DNA of 14,625 nucleotides from assembly GCA_965363355.1 (NCBI GenBank), contig CBDTTM010000047.1, forward strand, positions 1 through 14,625. Direction: 5' to 3'. Position 1 is the first letter of the stretch; every line of letters starts with the position of its first letter. The notes under the pieces were generated by a model. The model did not search any database and was not told the DNA's origin. It worked only from the letters and a program-made list of their open reading frames with translations. The stretch comes from CBDTTM01 sp965363355 (GTDB lineage Bacteria; Bacillota; Negativicutes; Selenomonadales; Selenomonadaceae). This document shows positions 8,648 through 14,530 of the stretch, piece after piece. Both the position numbers and the translations under genes were made by a program.

Positions 8648-8914
8648 TCATTTGGTCAGAAGCTTTTCAAGTATTTTATTGAGTTCTTCTATTTTTTCGT
8701 CTGGATCGTTGGCTTTACAGGCTTCCTTTACACAGTGCGCTAAATGTCCCTGCAAGATGCTGAGTTCCGCTTTTTTGAGCAATGACTGCGAAGCAATCAG
8801 CTGGTTAGCGATATCGATGCAGTAGCGTTCGTCCTCGATCATTTTGAGGATGCCGTCGATCTGTCCCCGAGCGATTTTGAGCAGCTTGGCGGCGGCGTCT
8901 CGTTCGTTTGTCAT
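8648..8914 (-). CDS. csoR: Copper-sensing transcriptional repressor CsoR
   Basis: An 88-aa all-helical repressor of the CsoR/RcnR/FrmR family. It binds operator DNA when apo and lets go when Cu(I) is bound. The ligands are placed as in CsoR: Cys32 (ERYCID), His57 (QGHLAHC, first His) and Cys61, with exactly the C-x24-H-x3-C spacing of the family, plus Glu77 in the position of the outer-sphere acid. That fingerprint favours copper over nickel or formaldehyde sensing. ATG 8914 is chosen because GGAGGT stands a few bases upstream; a longer reading frame upstream to 9130 runs through the promoter and operator and is not real. It is the first gene of csoR-copA-copZ, and its own operator overlaps the leader, so it is autoregulated. 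Confidence 0.93.
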   Translation of the reverse strand: MTNERDAAAKLLKIARGQIDGILKMIEDERYCIDIANQLIASQSLLKKAELSILQGHLAHCVKEACKANDPDEKIEELNKILEKLLTK

Positions 8915-8926
8915 AAATAACCTCCC

Positions 8927-8942
8927 ACCCCCTGTAGGGGTA
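8927..8942 (-). promoter_or_regulatory. CsoR operator in the csoR-copA-copZ leader
   Basis: On the minus strand TACCCCTACAGGGGGT is a pseudo-palindrome with G/C-rich arms and a TACAG core, the known CsoR operator form (TACCCC-ta-GGGGTA). It lies about +5 to +20 relative to the predicted start and directly precedes the csoR ribosome site. Bound CsoR would block the start of transcription. Confidence 0.8.
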
Positions 8943-8946
8943 TTTC

Positions 8947-8961
8947 TGATAATCATTATCG
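8947..8961 (-). promoter_or_regulatory. Fur-type 7-1-7 box over the -10 of the copper operon
   Basis: On the minus strand CGATAATGATTATCA matches the 7-1-7 Fur consensus (TGATAATNATTATCA) at 14 of 15 bases; the only difference is the first base. The PerR form (TTATAATNATTATAA) fits less well. It covers the -10 hexamer GATAAT (8960-8955), so a bound Fur-family protein would repress csoR-copA-copZ. Part of the match is inherent in an AT-rich -10, so the assignment is plausible, not proven. Confidence 0.55.
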
Positions 8962-8983
8962 TATACACTAAGGTGTTTGTCAA
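8955..8983 (-). promoter_or_regulatory. Promoter of csoR-copA-copZ
   Basis: On the minus strand a perfect -35 TTGACA (8983-8978) and -10 GATAAT (8960-8955) are exactly 17 bases apart. Transcription should begin near 8948, just before the CsoR operator, leaving a short leader that holds operator and ribosome site. Confidence 0.88.
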
Positions 8984-9025
8984 TGAAATATTTTTTGCCA
9001 AGAATACACAACGTTGCCGTTTTTT

Positions 9026-9034
9026 TGTTATAAT
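9026..9034 (+). promoter_or_regulatory. Extended -10 promoter of the SorC-family regulator gene
   Basis: TGTTATAAT is a perfect extended -10 element (TG, one base, TATAAT at 9029-9034). The -35 is weak: the best is TACACA at 9005-9010 with an 18-base spacer. The start would be near 9041, giving a leader of about 50 bases. No copy of the srl operator repeat is seen here, so autoregulation is not apparent. Confidence 0.65.
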
Positions 9035-9089
9035 ACTAAACAATGAGTGATGATTTGACGGAAATAACCAAAAGAAGCGGAGTGAAGAC

Positions 9090-10031
9090 ATGGTACCGGT
9101 CGAAAAAAGGCTTTTGATTAAAGTTGCCAATATGTATTATAACGATAATATGAAACAAAATGATATTGCTGACAAGCTCGGCGTAAATCGCACAACCATC
9201 AGTAAATACCTAAAACGTGCTTTGCAGGCCGGTATTGTTCAAATATCAATCGCCAATGATTCTTATGAAAATTTGGAATTGGCTTTGGAAACGCAGTTTG
9301 GTCTAAAAGAGGTCTATATTGTCGATTCCAGTATAGATCCTGTGGAGACAAAGAACAATGCAGGAAGAGCCGGTTTTCATTTTCTTAAGCGTATCTTGGC
9401 AGAACATGATATCTTAGGTTTTGCTTGGGGGAGTTCTTTGGCAAGCATTGCGCAAAATGCTTCGGTGGACCATTGCAATGAAGTCGCAGCAGAAATAGTC
9501 CCTTTGGTTGGGGGCCCGGAAAATCTCGATAGCGAGTTCCATGTCAATACGATTGTATATAAAATAGGGCATGCCTTTCGCGCTAATAGCCATTATTTAT
9601 ATGCTCCTGCTGTATCAAAGACAGCTCAAATAAGGCAGGCCATCATACAAGATGTCAATTATCAAAAGATAGCAGAGTTTTGGGAGAAACTTGATATCGC
9701 TGTCGTGGGGATTGGGGCACCGGTTCGCCACTCCAATATTGTTTGGGCTGGAGCTTTTGGCAAGGAAAGCATCGAAGAGCTTGCCGGAGCTGGTGTTGTT
9801 GGTGAAATTTGTTCGGTGTTTTACGACCAGGATGGAAATGTTGCAAATACCAGTCTGAGTGATAGGATCATTGCGATTGATCTTGAAAAGCTGCGTCATT
9901 TACGCTATTGCGTCGGGGTGGCGACATCGCCAGAAAAAGTGCCGGCGATTAAGGGTGCATTACGAGGAAAGTTGATCAATGTACTGATAACAGATGTGCA
10001 GACAGCGCAAAAATTGCTGGAAGATAAATGA
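9090..10031 (+). CDS. SorC/DeoR-family sugar-binding transcriptional regulator
   Basis: A 313-aa regulator with an N-terminal helix-turn-helix (about 21-50, MKQNDIADKLGVNRTTISKY) followed by a sugar-phosphate-binding domain (about 57-310) of the SorC/CggR type. Conserved blocks LGFAWGSSLA (109-118) and AVVGIGAPV (204-212) fit the effector fold related to phosphosugar isomerases. Members act as tetrameric repressors or activators that sense sugars or sugar phosphates. Position directly upstream of the sorbitol PTS operon, in the same direction, makes sorbitol or sorbitol 6-phosphate the likely effector (inference). The ATG at 9090 has CGGAG about 11 bases upstream. It is separated from the operon by a terminator and a new promoter, so it is expressed on its own. 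It replaces the DeoR-type GutR found in enterobacterial srl operons. Confidence 0.88.
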   Translation: MVPVEKRLLIKVANMYYNDNMKQNDIADKLGVNRTTISKYLKRALQAGIVQISIANDSYENLELALETQFGLKEVYIVDSSIDPVETKNNAGRAGFHFLKRILAEHDILGFAWGSSLASIAQNASVDHCNEVAAEIVPLVGGPENLDSEFHVNTIVYKIGHAFRANSHYLYAPAVSKTAQIRQAIIQDVNYQKIAEFWEKLDIAVVGIGAPVRHSNIVWAGAFGKESIEELAGAGVVGEICSVFYDQDGNVANTSLSDRIIAIDLEKLRHLRYCVGVATSPEKVPAIKGALRGKLINVLITDVQTAQKLLEDK

Positions 10032-10041
10032 ATAAAAAGCG

Positions 10042-10076
10042 AAAGAGATCGACAATTGTTGTCGGTCTCTTTTTTG
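10042..10076 (+). terminator. Rho-independent terminator of the regulator gene
   Basis: Arms 10042-10055 and 10059-10072 pair over 14 bp with one G-T wobble and a TTG loop, followed by TTTTTT. It begins 11 bases after the regulator stop, and so uncouples it from the srl operon. Confidence 0.85.
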
Positions 10077-10186
10077 TATACATAGTTATGGGGACGATGA
10101 ATATAAAATAAATATAAATAAAAATTATTGAAAAACATATAAAATCTGATTTTACTGAACTTTTTTAAAAAAATTTGAAATCTGTA

Positions 10187-10215
10187 TTGATTTTTGCGGA
10201 GGAATCGTTTATTAT
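10187..10215 (+). promoter_or_regulatory. Promoter of the sorbitol operon
   Basis: -35 TTGATT (10187-10192) and -10 TATTAT (10210-10215) are separated by exactly 17 bases. An A/T-tract region lies just upstream. Transcription should begin near 10222, at the edge of the repeat pair that probably serves as operator. Confidence 0.8.
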
Positions 10216-10224
10216 TTACACATA

Positions 10225-10259
10225 GGGAACATATGATACATACTGTAACATATGTGACA
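10225..10259 (+). promoter_or_regulatory. Tandem operator-like repeats of the sorbitol operon
   Basis: Two 16-base copies 19 bases apart: 10225-10240 (GGGAACATATGATACA) and 10244-10259 (TGTAACATATGTGACA). They share 12 of 16 positions, including AACATATG. The second is itself a near-perfect palindrome (14 of 16 symmetric). They sit from about +4 to +38, a repressor position. The obvious ligand is the neighbouring SorC-family tetramer. The second copy also resembles a CRP-type site (8 of 10 arm bases). Confidence 0.6.
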
Positions 10260-10364
10260 ATGAAGAGGCGCAAGAGTTAAAAGCTGAAATGGCAGGTAAT
10301 TATTAATGGAAATTCAGCTAAATCTATGCGGGTTCATTTAAAAACAAACGGAGGCTTATGTATC

Positions 10365-11135
10365 ATGAAAAAAGTAGCATTGGTAGTTGGTGGCGGTAGA
10401 AGTTTAGGCGAGTTTTTGAGCAAGCATCTTGCCAAAGAAGGTTATCGAGTCGCTGTTGGCGATTTAATAAAAGAAAATGCCGATAAAGTTGCCGCGGAAA
10501 TTGTTGCAGCTGGAGGCGAGGCTATTGCCGTTACCGCAAATGCGTGTAAAGAAGCAGAGGTTGCCGCAATGTTCAAAGCGGTTGATGAAGAGTACGGAAG
10601 GATTGATTTGCTTCTGTATAACGCCGGCGTAGCAAGAAGTGCCAAGATTACAAAATTCAATTTGGAAGATTTCAAGTTTATTTGTGATGTAAATCTAAAT
10701 GGTTATTTCTTATGTGCTCGTGAAGCTGCAAAGATGATGATAGAAAAAGAGATCAAAGGGTCTATTGTGGTCATCAATTCTAAATCTGGTTGTGTTGGCA
10801 GTAAGCATAACAGCGGTTACTCAGCATCTAAATTCGGTGCAGTTGGCCTTACACAAAGCTTAGCTTTGGATTTGGCAGAACATCAGATCCGGGTCAATTC
10901 TTTGATGCTGGGCAATTTGCTCGATTCAGATATGTTTGAAAGCTTGATACCACAGTATGCAGTAAAGCTGGGGATTCCAGAAAGTGAAGTAAAGCAAGTT
11001 TATATTGATAAAGTTCCGTTAAAAAGAGGCTGTCGCTTCCAAGATGTTGCCAATGTCCTCACGTTTTATGCTTCAGACAAGGCAGAGTATCTTACTGGGC
11101 AGTCGATTAAAATCACCGGTGGACAAGTGATGTAA
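10365..11135 (+). CDS. srlD: Sorbitol-6-phosphate 2-dehydrogenase SrlD
   Basis: A 256-aa short-chain dehydrogenase that oxidises D-sorbitol 6-phosphate to D-fructose 6-phosphate with NAD+ in the cytoplasm. The Rossmann dinucleotide motif is VGGGRSLGEFL (8-18), YNAG (85-88) is the NNAG variant, and the catalytic Ser (139 or 141), Tyr152 and Lys156 lie in INSKSG and SGYSASKFG. Long blocks such as SLALDLAE, MLGNLL and TGQSI, and the TGGQVM ending, match enterobacterial SrlD closely. I start at ATG 10365, 10 bases after GGAGG; the upstream in-frame ATG at 10326 adds 13 residues and has no ribosome site. It is the first gene of the srl operon here; in enterobacteria srlD lies after the transport genes. 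Confidence 0.94.
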   Translation: MKKVALVVGGGRSLGEFLSKHLAKEGYRVAVGDLIKENADKVAAEIVAAGGEAIAVTANACKEAEVAAMFKAVDEEYGRIDLLLYNAGVARSAKITKFNLEDFKFICDVNLNGYFLCAREAAKMMIEKEIKGSIVVINSKSGCVGSKHNSGYSASKFGAVGLTQSLALDLAEHQIRVNSLMLGNLLDSDMFESLIPQYAVKLGIPESEVKQVYIDKVPLKRGCRFQDVANVLTFYASDKAEYLTGQSIKITGGQVM

Positions 11136-11163
11136 CGTAGCATAAAGATAGGAGAGATTTTGT

Positions 11164-11583
11164 ATGGGCTGGTTCATTGCAATCGCTGTGGCGATGTGGA
11201 TACTGCAATGCCTGTTAGGGCTGTGGCAGTTTGGTAAATTCAATCGAAGGTTTAAACAATTGCGAGCAGAAGGACGTGTGGCAATCGGCAGAGCCAAAGG
11301 GAAAATGCGAGCCGGCGTCGTGGTGCTTTTTTGCATCGATGCAGAAGCCAACATCATCAAGGCGGAAAAAATGCAGGGCATTACAATTTTCTCAGGGCTT
11401 AAACCTTTTGATTTGTTTGATGGAATATCATTGCTCACGATTGATGAAACAGCTTGTGCCGCTCTTGATAAAAATCTAAAGGCGGCAGTCCTAAATGCGA
11501 TAGAAAACTATCGCCAATTTGAACGGCAAAAGCTCGATGAAAGAGCTGTCATCATTGCCAATCCTGTTGTGAAGAATACATAA
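11164..11583 (+). CDS. srlM: GutM/SrlM family glucitol operon activator
   Basis: A 139-aa protein with one hydrophobic N-terminal helix (about 3-22), then a basic soluble part (FNRRFKQLRAEGRVAIGRAKGKMR). The block QFGKFNRRF-x-x-L-x-x-x-GRVAIGR and the MQGITIF motif are those of GutM, described in E. coli as an activator of the glucitol operon. No helix-turn-helix is visible, so how it would activate is unclear; it may be a membrane-anchored accessory protein. It lies 28 bases after srlD with AGGAGAG before the ATG, and 59 bases before srlA. The assignment rests on sequence likeness to SrlM and on context. Confidence 0.85.
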   Translation: MGWFIAIAVAMWILQCLLGLWQFGKFNRRFKQLRAEGRVAIGRAKGKMRAGVVVLFCIDAEANIIKAEKMQGITIFSGLKPFDLFDGISLLTIDETACAALDKNLKAAVLNAIENYRQFERQKLDERAVIIANPVVKNT

Positions 11584-11642
11584 AGCAGGCAAAGTCCGCG
11601 GTTGTATTTGGATAAAGTAAAAAAAGAGAGTGGGGTTATTTT

Positions 11643-12209
11643 ATGGATTTCATGATATCATTGGCCCAAGGATTCATCGGTATGTTCAATGCCGGCGGAA
11701 AAACATTTGTAAGTTTAGTTACAGGTATCGTTCCAACCTTGATTTGTTTATTGGTGGCGATGAACGCGCTCATCCGATTTGTCGGTGAGTCCAAAATTGA
11801 AAAATTAGCACATCTTTGTGCTGGCAATCCGATAACAAGATATATGGTTTTGCCAGTGATTGGAACCTTCTTTTTTTGTAATCCAATGACGTTGTCCTTA
11901 GGTAAATTCATGCCGGAAAAATATAAGCCAAGTTACTATGCAGCGGGTTCCTATTCTTGTCATACCTTAAATGGCTTGTTTCCACATGTAAATCCTGGTG
12001 AATTGTTTGTATTTTTGGGCATTGCCAATGGTATTACGCAGCTGGGGCTGCCAACAGTTGATTTGGCACTTCGATATTTTCTCGTTGGAATCTTAACCAA
12101 TTTCTTAAGGGGCTGGATTACTGATTTTACGACCAGTTATGTGGAAAAACAGCAGGGCGTTCAATTAGAAACCGAGATTGTTCCAATCAAATCAAGCGCA
12201 AACGTGTGA
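11643..12209 (+). CDS. srlA: PTS glucitol/sorbitol transporter subunit IIC (SrlA)
   Basis: A 188-aa integral membrane protein, the EIIC2 part of the glucitol PTS (Gut family), forming with SrlE the sorbitol channel. Diagnostic blocks match SrlA almost word for word: CAGNPITRY, IGTFFFCNPMTLSLG, FMPEKYKPSYYA, SYSCH, GLFPHVNPGELF and LRGWITDFTT. Hydrophobic helices lie near 25-45, 68-80, 120-135 and 142-157. It has no phosphorylation site of its own. The gene starts at ATG 11643, with a GAGAGTGGGG region upstream. The srlE ATG follows 13 bases after its stop, so the two are co-expressed. Confidence 0.95.
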   Translation: MDFMISLAQGFIGMFNAGGKTFVSLVTGIVPTLICLLVAMNALIRFVGESKIEKLAHLCAGNPITRYMVLPVIGTFFFCNPMTLSLGKFMPEKYKPSYYAAGSYSCHTLNGLFPHVNPGELFVFLGIANGITQLGLPTVDLALRYFLVGILTNFLRGWITDFTTSYVEKQQGVQLETEIVPIKSSANV

Positions 12210-12222
12210 GGAGGCAATACAA

Positions 12223-13197
12223 ATGGCTGAATATAAATCCGTTATGATTTCCGCTGGGCAAGGCGGCTTTGGTGGTCCATTAGAACTCATTCCTACAGAT
12301 AAAAAGAACAAGGTAGTCAACATCACAGGTGGCATAATCGCGTCGGTTTCACAGAAAATTGCTGAGATGACAGGCTGTGAATTGGTCGATGGTTTCCAGA
12401 CGAAGGCAGCCGATGATGAAATCCTTTGCGTGGTCATAGACTGCGGCGGCACGCTTCGCTGCGGAATCTATCCGAAAAAAGGGATTCCAACCATTAACCT
12501 AAATCCTACAGGTCCGAGTGGCCCATTGGCGCAGCATATAAAGGCAGACATCTATGTTTCTTCGGTCGATGAAGCATGCATTTCCTATAGTGATGGAAGC
12601 ATTGCTCCGGCGGTGGTAAAAAAACCAAAATACGATACGACCAAAAAAATAACGCAGCAAACAGAAGCAGGTTTGATGGCAAAAATCGGCAAGATGATGG
12701 GATCGATTACCGCGACGTTGTATCAAGCTGGCCGCGATACCATAGATACAGTGCTCAAGACGATTCTTCCTTTTATGGCTTTTGTATCGATGCTCATTGG
12801 TGTTGTACTGAGTACTGGTATCGGCGATGTAATCGCTCAAGTACTCAGTCCATTGGCTGGTTCGGCGCTTGGATTAGTCGCGTTGTCGATGATTTGCTCA
12901 TTTCCGTTCTTATCTCCATTCCTTGGCCCTGGGGCTGTAATTGCACAGGTCATCGGTGTTTTGATCGGGGTTGAAATCGGTAAGGGGAGCATTCCACCAA
13001 GTTTGGCATTGCCGGCTTTGTTTGCCATCAATGCTCAAGCGGCTTGCGACTTTATTCCGGTAGGTCTTGGCCTTGCTGATGCAGAAGTTGAAACTGTCGA
13101 GGTCGGTGTGCCATCGGTTTTATATTCTCGCTTCATTACCGGGCCGATTACGGTAATCATTGCTTGGCTCGCAAGCTTTGGGCTTTACGAGAGCTGA
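12223..13197 (+). CDS. srlE: PTS glucitol/sorbitol transporter subunit IIBC (SrlE)
   Basis: A 324-aa fusion of EIIB (about 1-160) and EIIC1 (about 180-324). The EIIB part holds VIDCGGTLRCGIYPKKGIPT; Cys74 (DCGG) or Cys80 is the phosphorylated cysteine that passes phosphate from SrlB to the sugar. The membrane part has RDTIDTVLKTILPFMAF, SPFLGPGAVIAQVIGVL and ALFAINAQAACDFIPVGL, all typical of the family. Together with SrlA it takes up sorbitol as sorbitol 6-phosphate. I start at ATG 12223 because GAGGAGG is 7 bases upstream; the frame extends to 12178 inside srlA without a ribosome site. Product length fits E. coli SrlE. Confidence 0.95.
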   Translation: MAEYKSVMISAGQGGFGGPLELIPTDKKNKVVNITGGIIASVSQKIAEMTGCELVDGFQTKAADDEILCVVIDCGGTLRCGIYPKKGIPTINLNPTGPSGPLAQHIKADIYVSSVDEACISYSDGSIAPAVVKKPKYDTTKKITQQTEAGLMAKIGKMMGSITATLYQAGRDTIDTVLKTILPFMAFVSMLIGVVLSTGIGDVIAQVLSPLAGSALGLVALSMICSFPFLSPFLGPGAVIAQVIGVLIGVEIGKGSIPPSLALPALFAINAQAACDFIPVGLGLADAEVETVEVGVPSVLYSRFITGPITVIIAWLASFGLYES

Positions 13198-13226
13198 GCT
13201 ATGCAGTAAAATGAAGGTCAAGGCTT

Positions 13227-13299
13227 GGCGGACAGAAAATTAGGCATGATGCATGTTTTTTTAGCCCGCCTGCCGGATCTTTTATTAGAGAAAAGCGGG
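13227..13299 (+). promoter_or_regulatory. Possible alternative-pairing RNA element before the HAD gene
   Basis: CCCGCC (13265-13270) can pair with upstream GGCGG (13227-13231) or with downstream GCGGG (13295-13299), which is the ribosome site GCGGGTGA of the HAD gene. A run of seven T follows a small CATG-ATG-CATG hairpin (13244-13254), perhaps a weak attenuator. Stems are only about 5 bp, so this is tentative. Confidence 0.3.
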
Positions 13300-13305
13300 T
13301 GAAAT

Positions 13306-13974
13306 ATGAAGGACTTGAAGCTGGTTATATTCGATATGGATGGGCTCATGTTCGATACAGAGGAAGTTTCTTATCATTGTTTTAAAGAAGCGACAAAGCT
13401 GTATGGAAAGATTTTGACAAGAGAAGTGTTCAAAGAAATTTTGGGTGTAAACATCGCCAGAGCAAAGACGGTATACGAAAAACATTTTGGTGAAGATTTT
13501 CCTTTTGAACAGATGGTGGAAAAAAAACTCGAGTTTGCCGCTAGTTATATTAGAGATAATGGTGTACCAATCAAATCGGGCTTATATGAATTGATTGATT
13601 TTTTAGAAAAAAATGGGATTAAAAAAATCGTAGCGACATCTTCACATCGGGAGGTAGCCGCAAATCTGATTGAACAGGCAGGTTTGACGAATAAAATTGA
13701 TAATATGATTTGTGGAGATGAAGTAGAAAAATCCAAACCGGACCCGGAAATTTTTTTGAAGGCAGCTGCAAAAATGCAAGTTGATAGAGAACATGCCTTA
13801 GTGCTTGAAGATTCTCTGCAAGGAATATTAGCGGCGCATCGGGCTCAAATAAAATCGATTATGATTCCTGATATGGTTCAGGCTGACGATAAAACAAAAC
13901 AACTTTATTTTGCCGAAAAAGAAGACTTAAATGAAGTAAAAGATTATCTCGAAAGGACTTTGCTCCTTCGATGA
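13306..13974 (+). CDS. HAD-superfamily sugar-phosphate phosphatase / beta-phosphoglucomutase-like hydrolase
   Basis: A 222-aa haloacid-dehalogenase hydrolase of subfamily I with a helical cap (about 18-85). Motif I is FDMDGLMFDTE (nucleophile Asp10, acid Asp12), motif II VATSS (Thr111/Ser112), motif III Lys144 in KSKPDPEIF, and motif IV LEDS (Glu168, Asp169). This set defines phosphatases and phosphomutases acting on sugar phosphates with Mg2+. Being inside the sorbitol operon, its likely substrate is sorbitol 6-phosphate or a related sugar phosphate (inference). The ribosome site GCGGGTGA stands 4 bases before the ATG. It lies 108 bases after srlE and 28 bases before srlB. A beta-phosphoglucomutase is possible, but no maltose or trehalose gene is near. 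Confidence 0.85.
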   Translation: MKDLKLVIFDMDGLMFDTEEVSYHCFKEATKLYGKILTREVFKEILGVNIARAKTVYEKHFGEDFPFEQMVEKKLEFAASYIRDNGVPIKSGLYELIDFLEKNGIKKIVATSSHREVAANLIEQAGLTNKIDNMICGDEVEKSKPDPEIFLKAAAKMQVDREHALVLEDSLQGILAAHRAQIKSIMIPDMVQADDKTKQLYFAEKEDLNEVKDYLERTLLLR

Positions 13975-14002
13975 AGCAGCAAAGCAGAGTGGAGGAATAG
14001 AT

Positions 14003-14371
14003 ATGACAGAAGTTTTTCAAGCAAAAGTCGTACGTCTTGGCGATATGGTAGATGAGTTCAAAAGCGAAAAGATGATGATACTTTTTCAGGAAAATGTACC
14101 GGATGAACTCGCGGACTATTGTGTGATCCACCAGAACCATAAAGTCATGGATGTTGTGAAAAACGGTGATACTCTGTTTTTAGGTGATGCGCAATATGAA
14201 ATTGTCTATGTTGGCAATCAAGTTCAGAAAAATTTGACCGATCTTGGTCATATTACGCTTCGTTTCAATAATAATTGTGAAGGGGAAAATCTCGAAGGCA
14301 GTTTATATCTTGAGGATAAGACGATTGCTGCGGTATCCCCAGGCGATAGCATTCGCATTGTCAGAATGTAA
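14003..14371 (+). CDS. srlB: PTS glucitol/sorbitol transporter subunit IIA (SrlB)
   Basis: A 122-aa cytoplasmic protein that accepts phosphate from HPr and passes it to the SrlE cysteine. The motif YCVIHQNH puts the active His at residue 43, the position in E. coli SrlB (YCFIHCHG). LGHITLRFN and the C-terminal SPGDSIRI block also match the family. It begins at ATG 14003, with GTGGAGGAA 6-7 bases upstream, 28 bases after the HAD gene. It completes the PTS (IIA plus IIBC plus IIC), so the operon is a full transporter. It is placed last and is split from srlA-srlE by the HAD gene, unlike the srlA-srlE-srlB order in enterobacteria. Confidence 0.94.
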   Translation: MTEVFQAKVVRLGDMVDEFKSEKMMILFQENVPDELADYCVIHQNHKVMDVVKNGDTLFLGDAQYEIVYVGNQVQKNLTDLGHITLRFNNNCEGENLEGSLYLEDKTIAAVSPGDSIRIVRM

Positions 14372-14385
14372 TCAAAGAAAAGTTG

Positions 14386-14436
14386 AATAAGTCCAAAAGC
14401 ATCGGAGATTCGAGGCTTTTGGACTTATTTTGTTTT
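14386..14436 (+). terminator. Rho-independent terminator of the sorbitol operon
   Basis: A perfect 15-bp inverted repeat (14386-14400 and 14415-14429) with a 14-base loop is followed by a TTTGTTTT tract. It starts 14 bases after the srlB stop and ends the operon. Confidence 0.9.
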
Positions 14437-14530
14437 GCTTTTTGACTAAGCGGAAAGTGCAGATGAGAAAGAAAATTGTTCCTTGACAGTGGATTTTTAC
14501 AAGGGAAAAAGGCAATCTTTACAGAAAGAC

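Larger units (their letters stand above)
10032..10364 (+). other. Regulatory intergenic region before srlD (333 bases without a gene)
   Basis: In order it holds the regulator terminator (10042-10076), a very AT-rich stretch without features apart from A and T tracts (10077-10186, possible UP element), the srl promoter (10187-10215), tandem operator-like repeats (10225-10259), and an untranslated leader of about 140 bases. The leader has a 7-bp inverted repeat AGCTGAA/TTCAGCT (10282-10288 and 10313-10319, 24-base loop). No ORF of useful length with a ribosome site was found. Confidence 0.7.

Noticed and set aside
8181..8825. 214-aa plus-strand reading frame opposite copA and csoR
   Set aside because: Antisense shadow of two well-supported genes; no family likeness and no ribosome site.
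8915..9130. Upstream extension of the csoR reading frame to 160 aa
   Set aside because: It passes through the promoter, the Fur-like box and the CsoR operator; CsoR proteins are about 85-120 aa and the ATG at 8914 has a good ribosome site.
9905..10273. 122-aa minus-strand reading frame over the regulator end and the srl promoter
   Set aside because: It runs through a terminator and promoter and is rich in Phe, Tyr and Asn as expected for AT-rich non-coding DNA.
10233..10280. A 15-codon leader peptide (M-I-H-T-V-T...) in the srlD leader
   Set aside because: The ATG lies inside the operator repeats, about 10 bases from the predicted transcription start, with at best an AGGG ribosome site; no attenuator hairpin follows.
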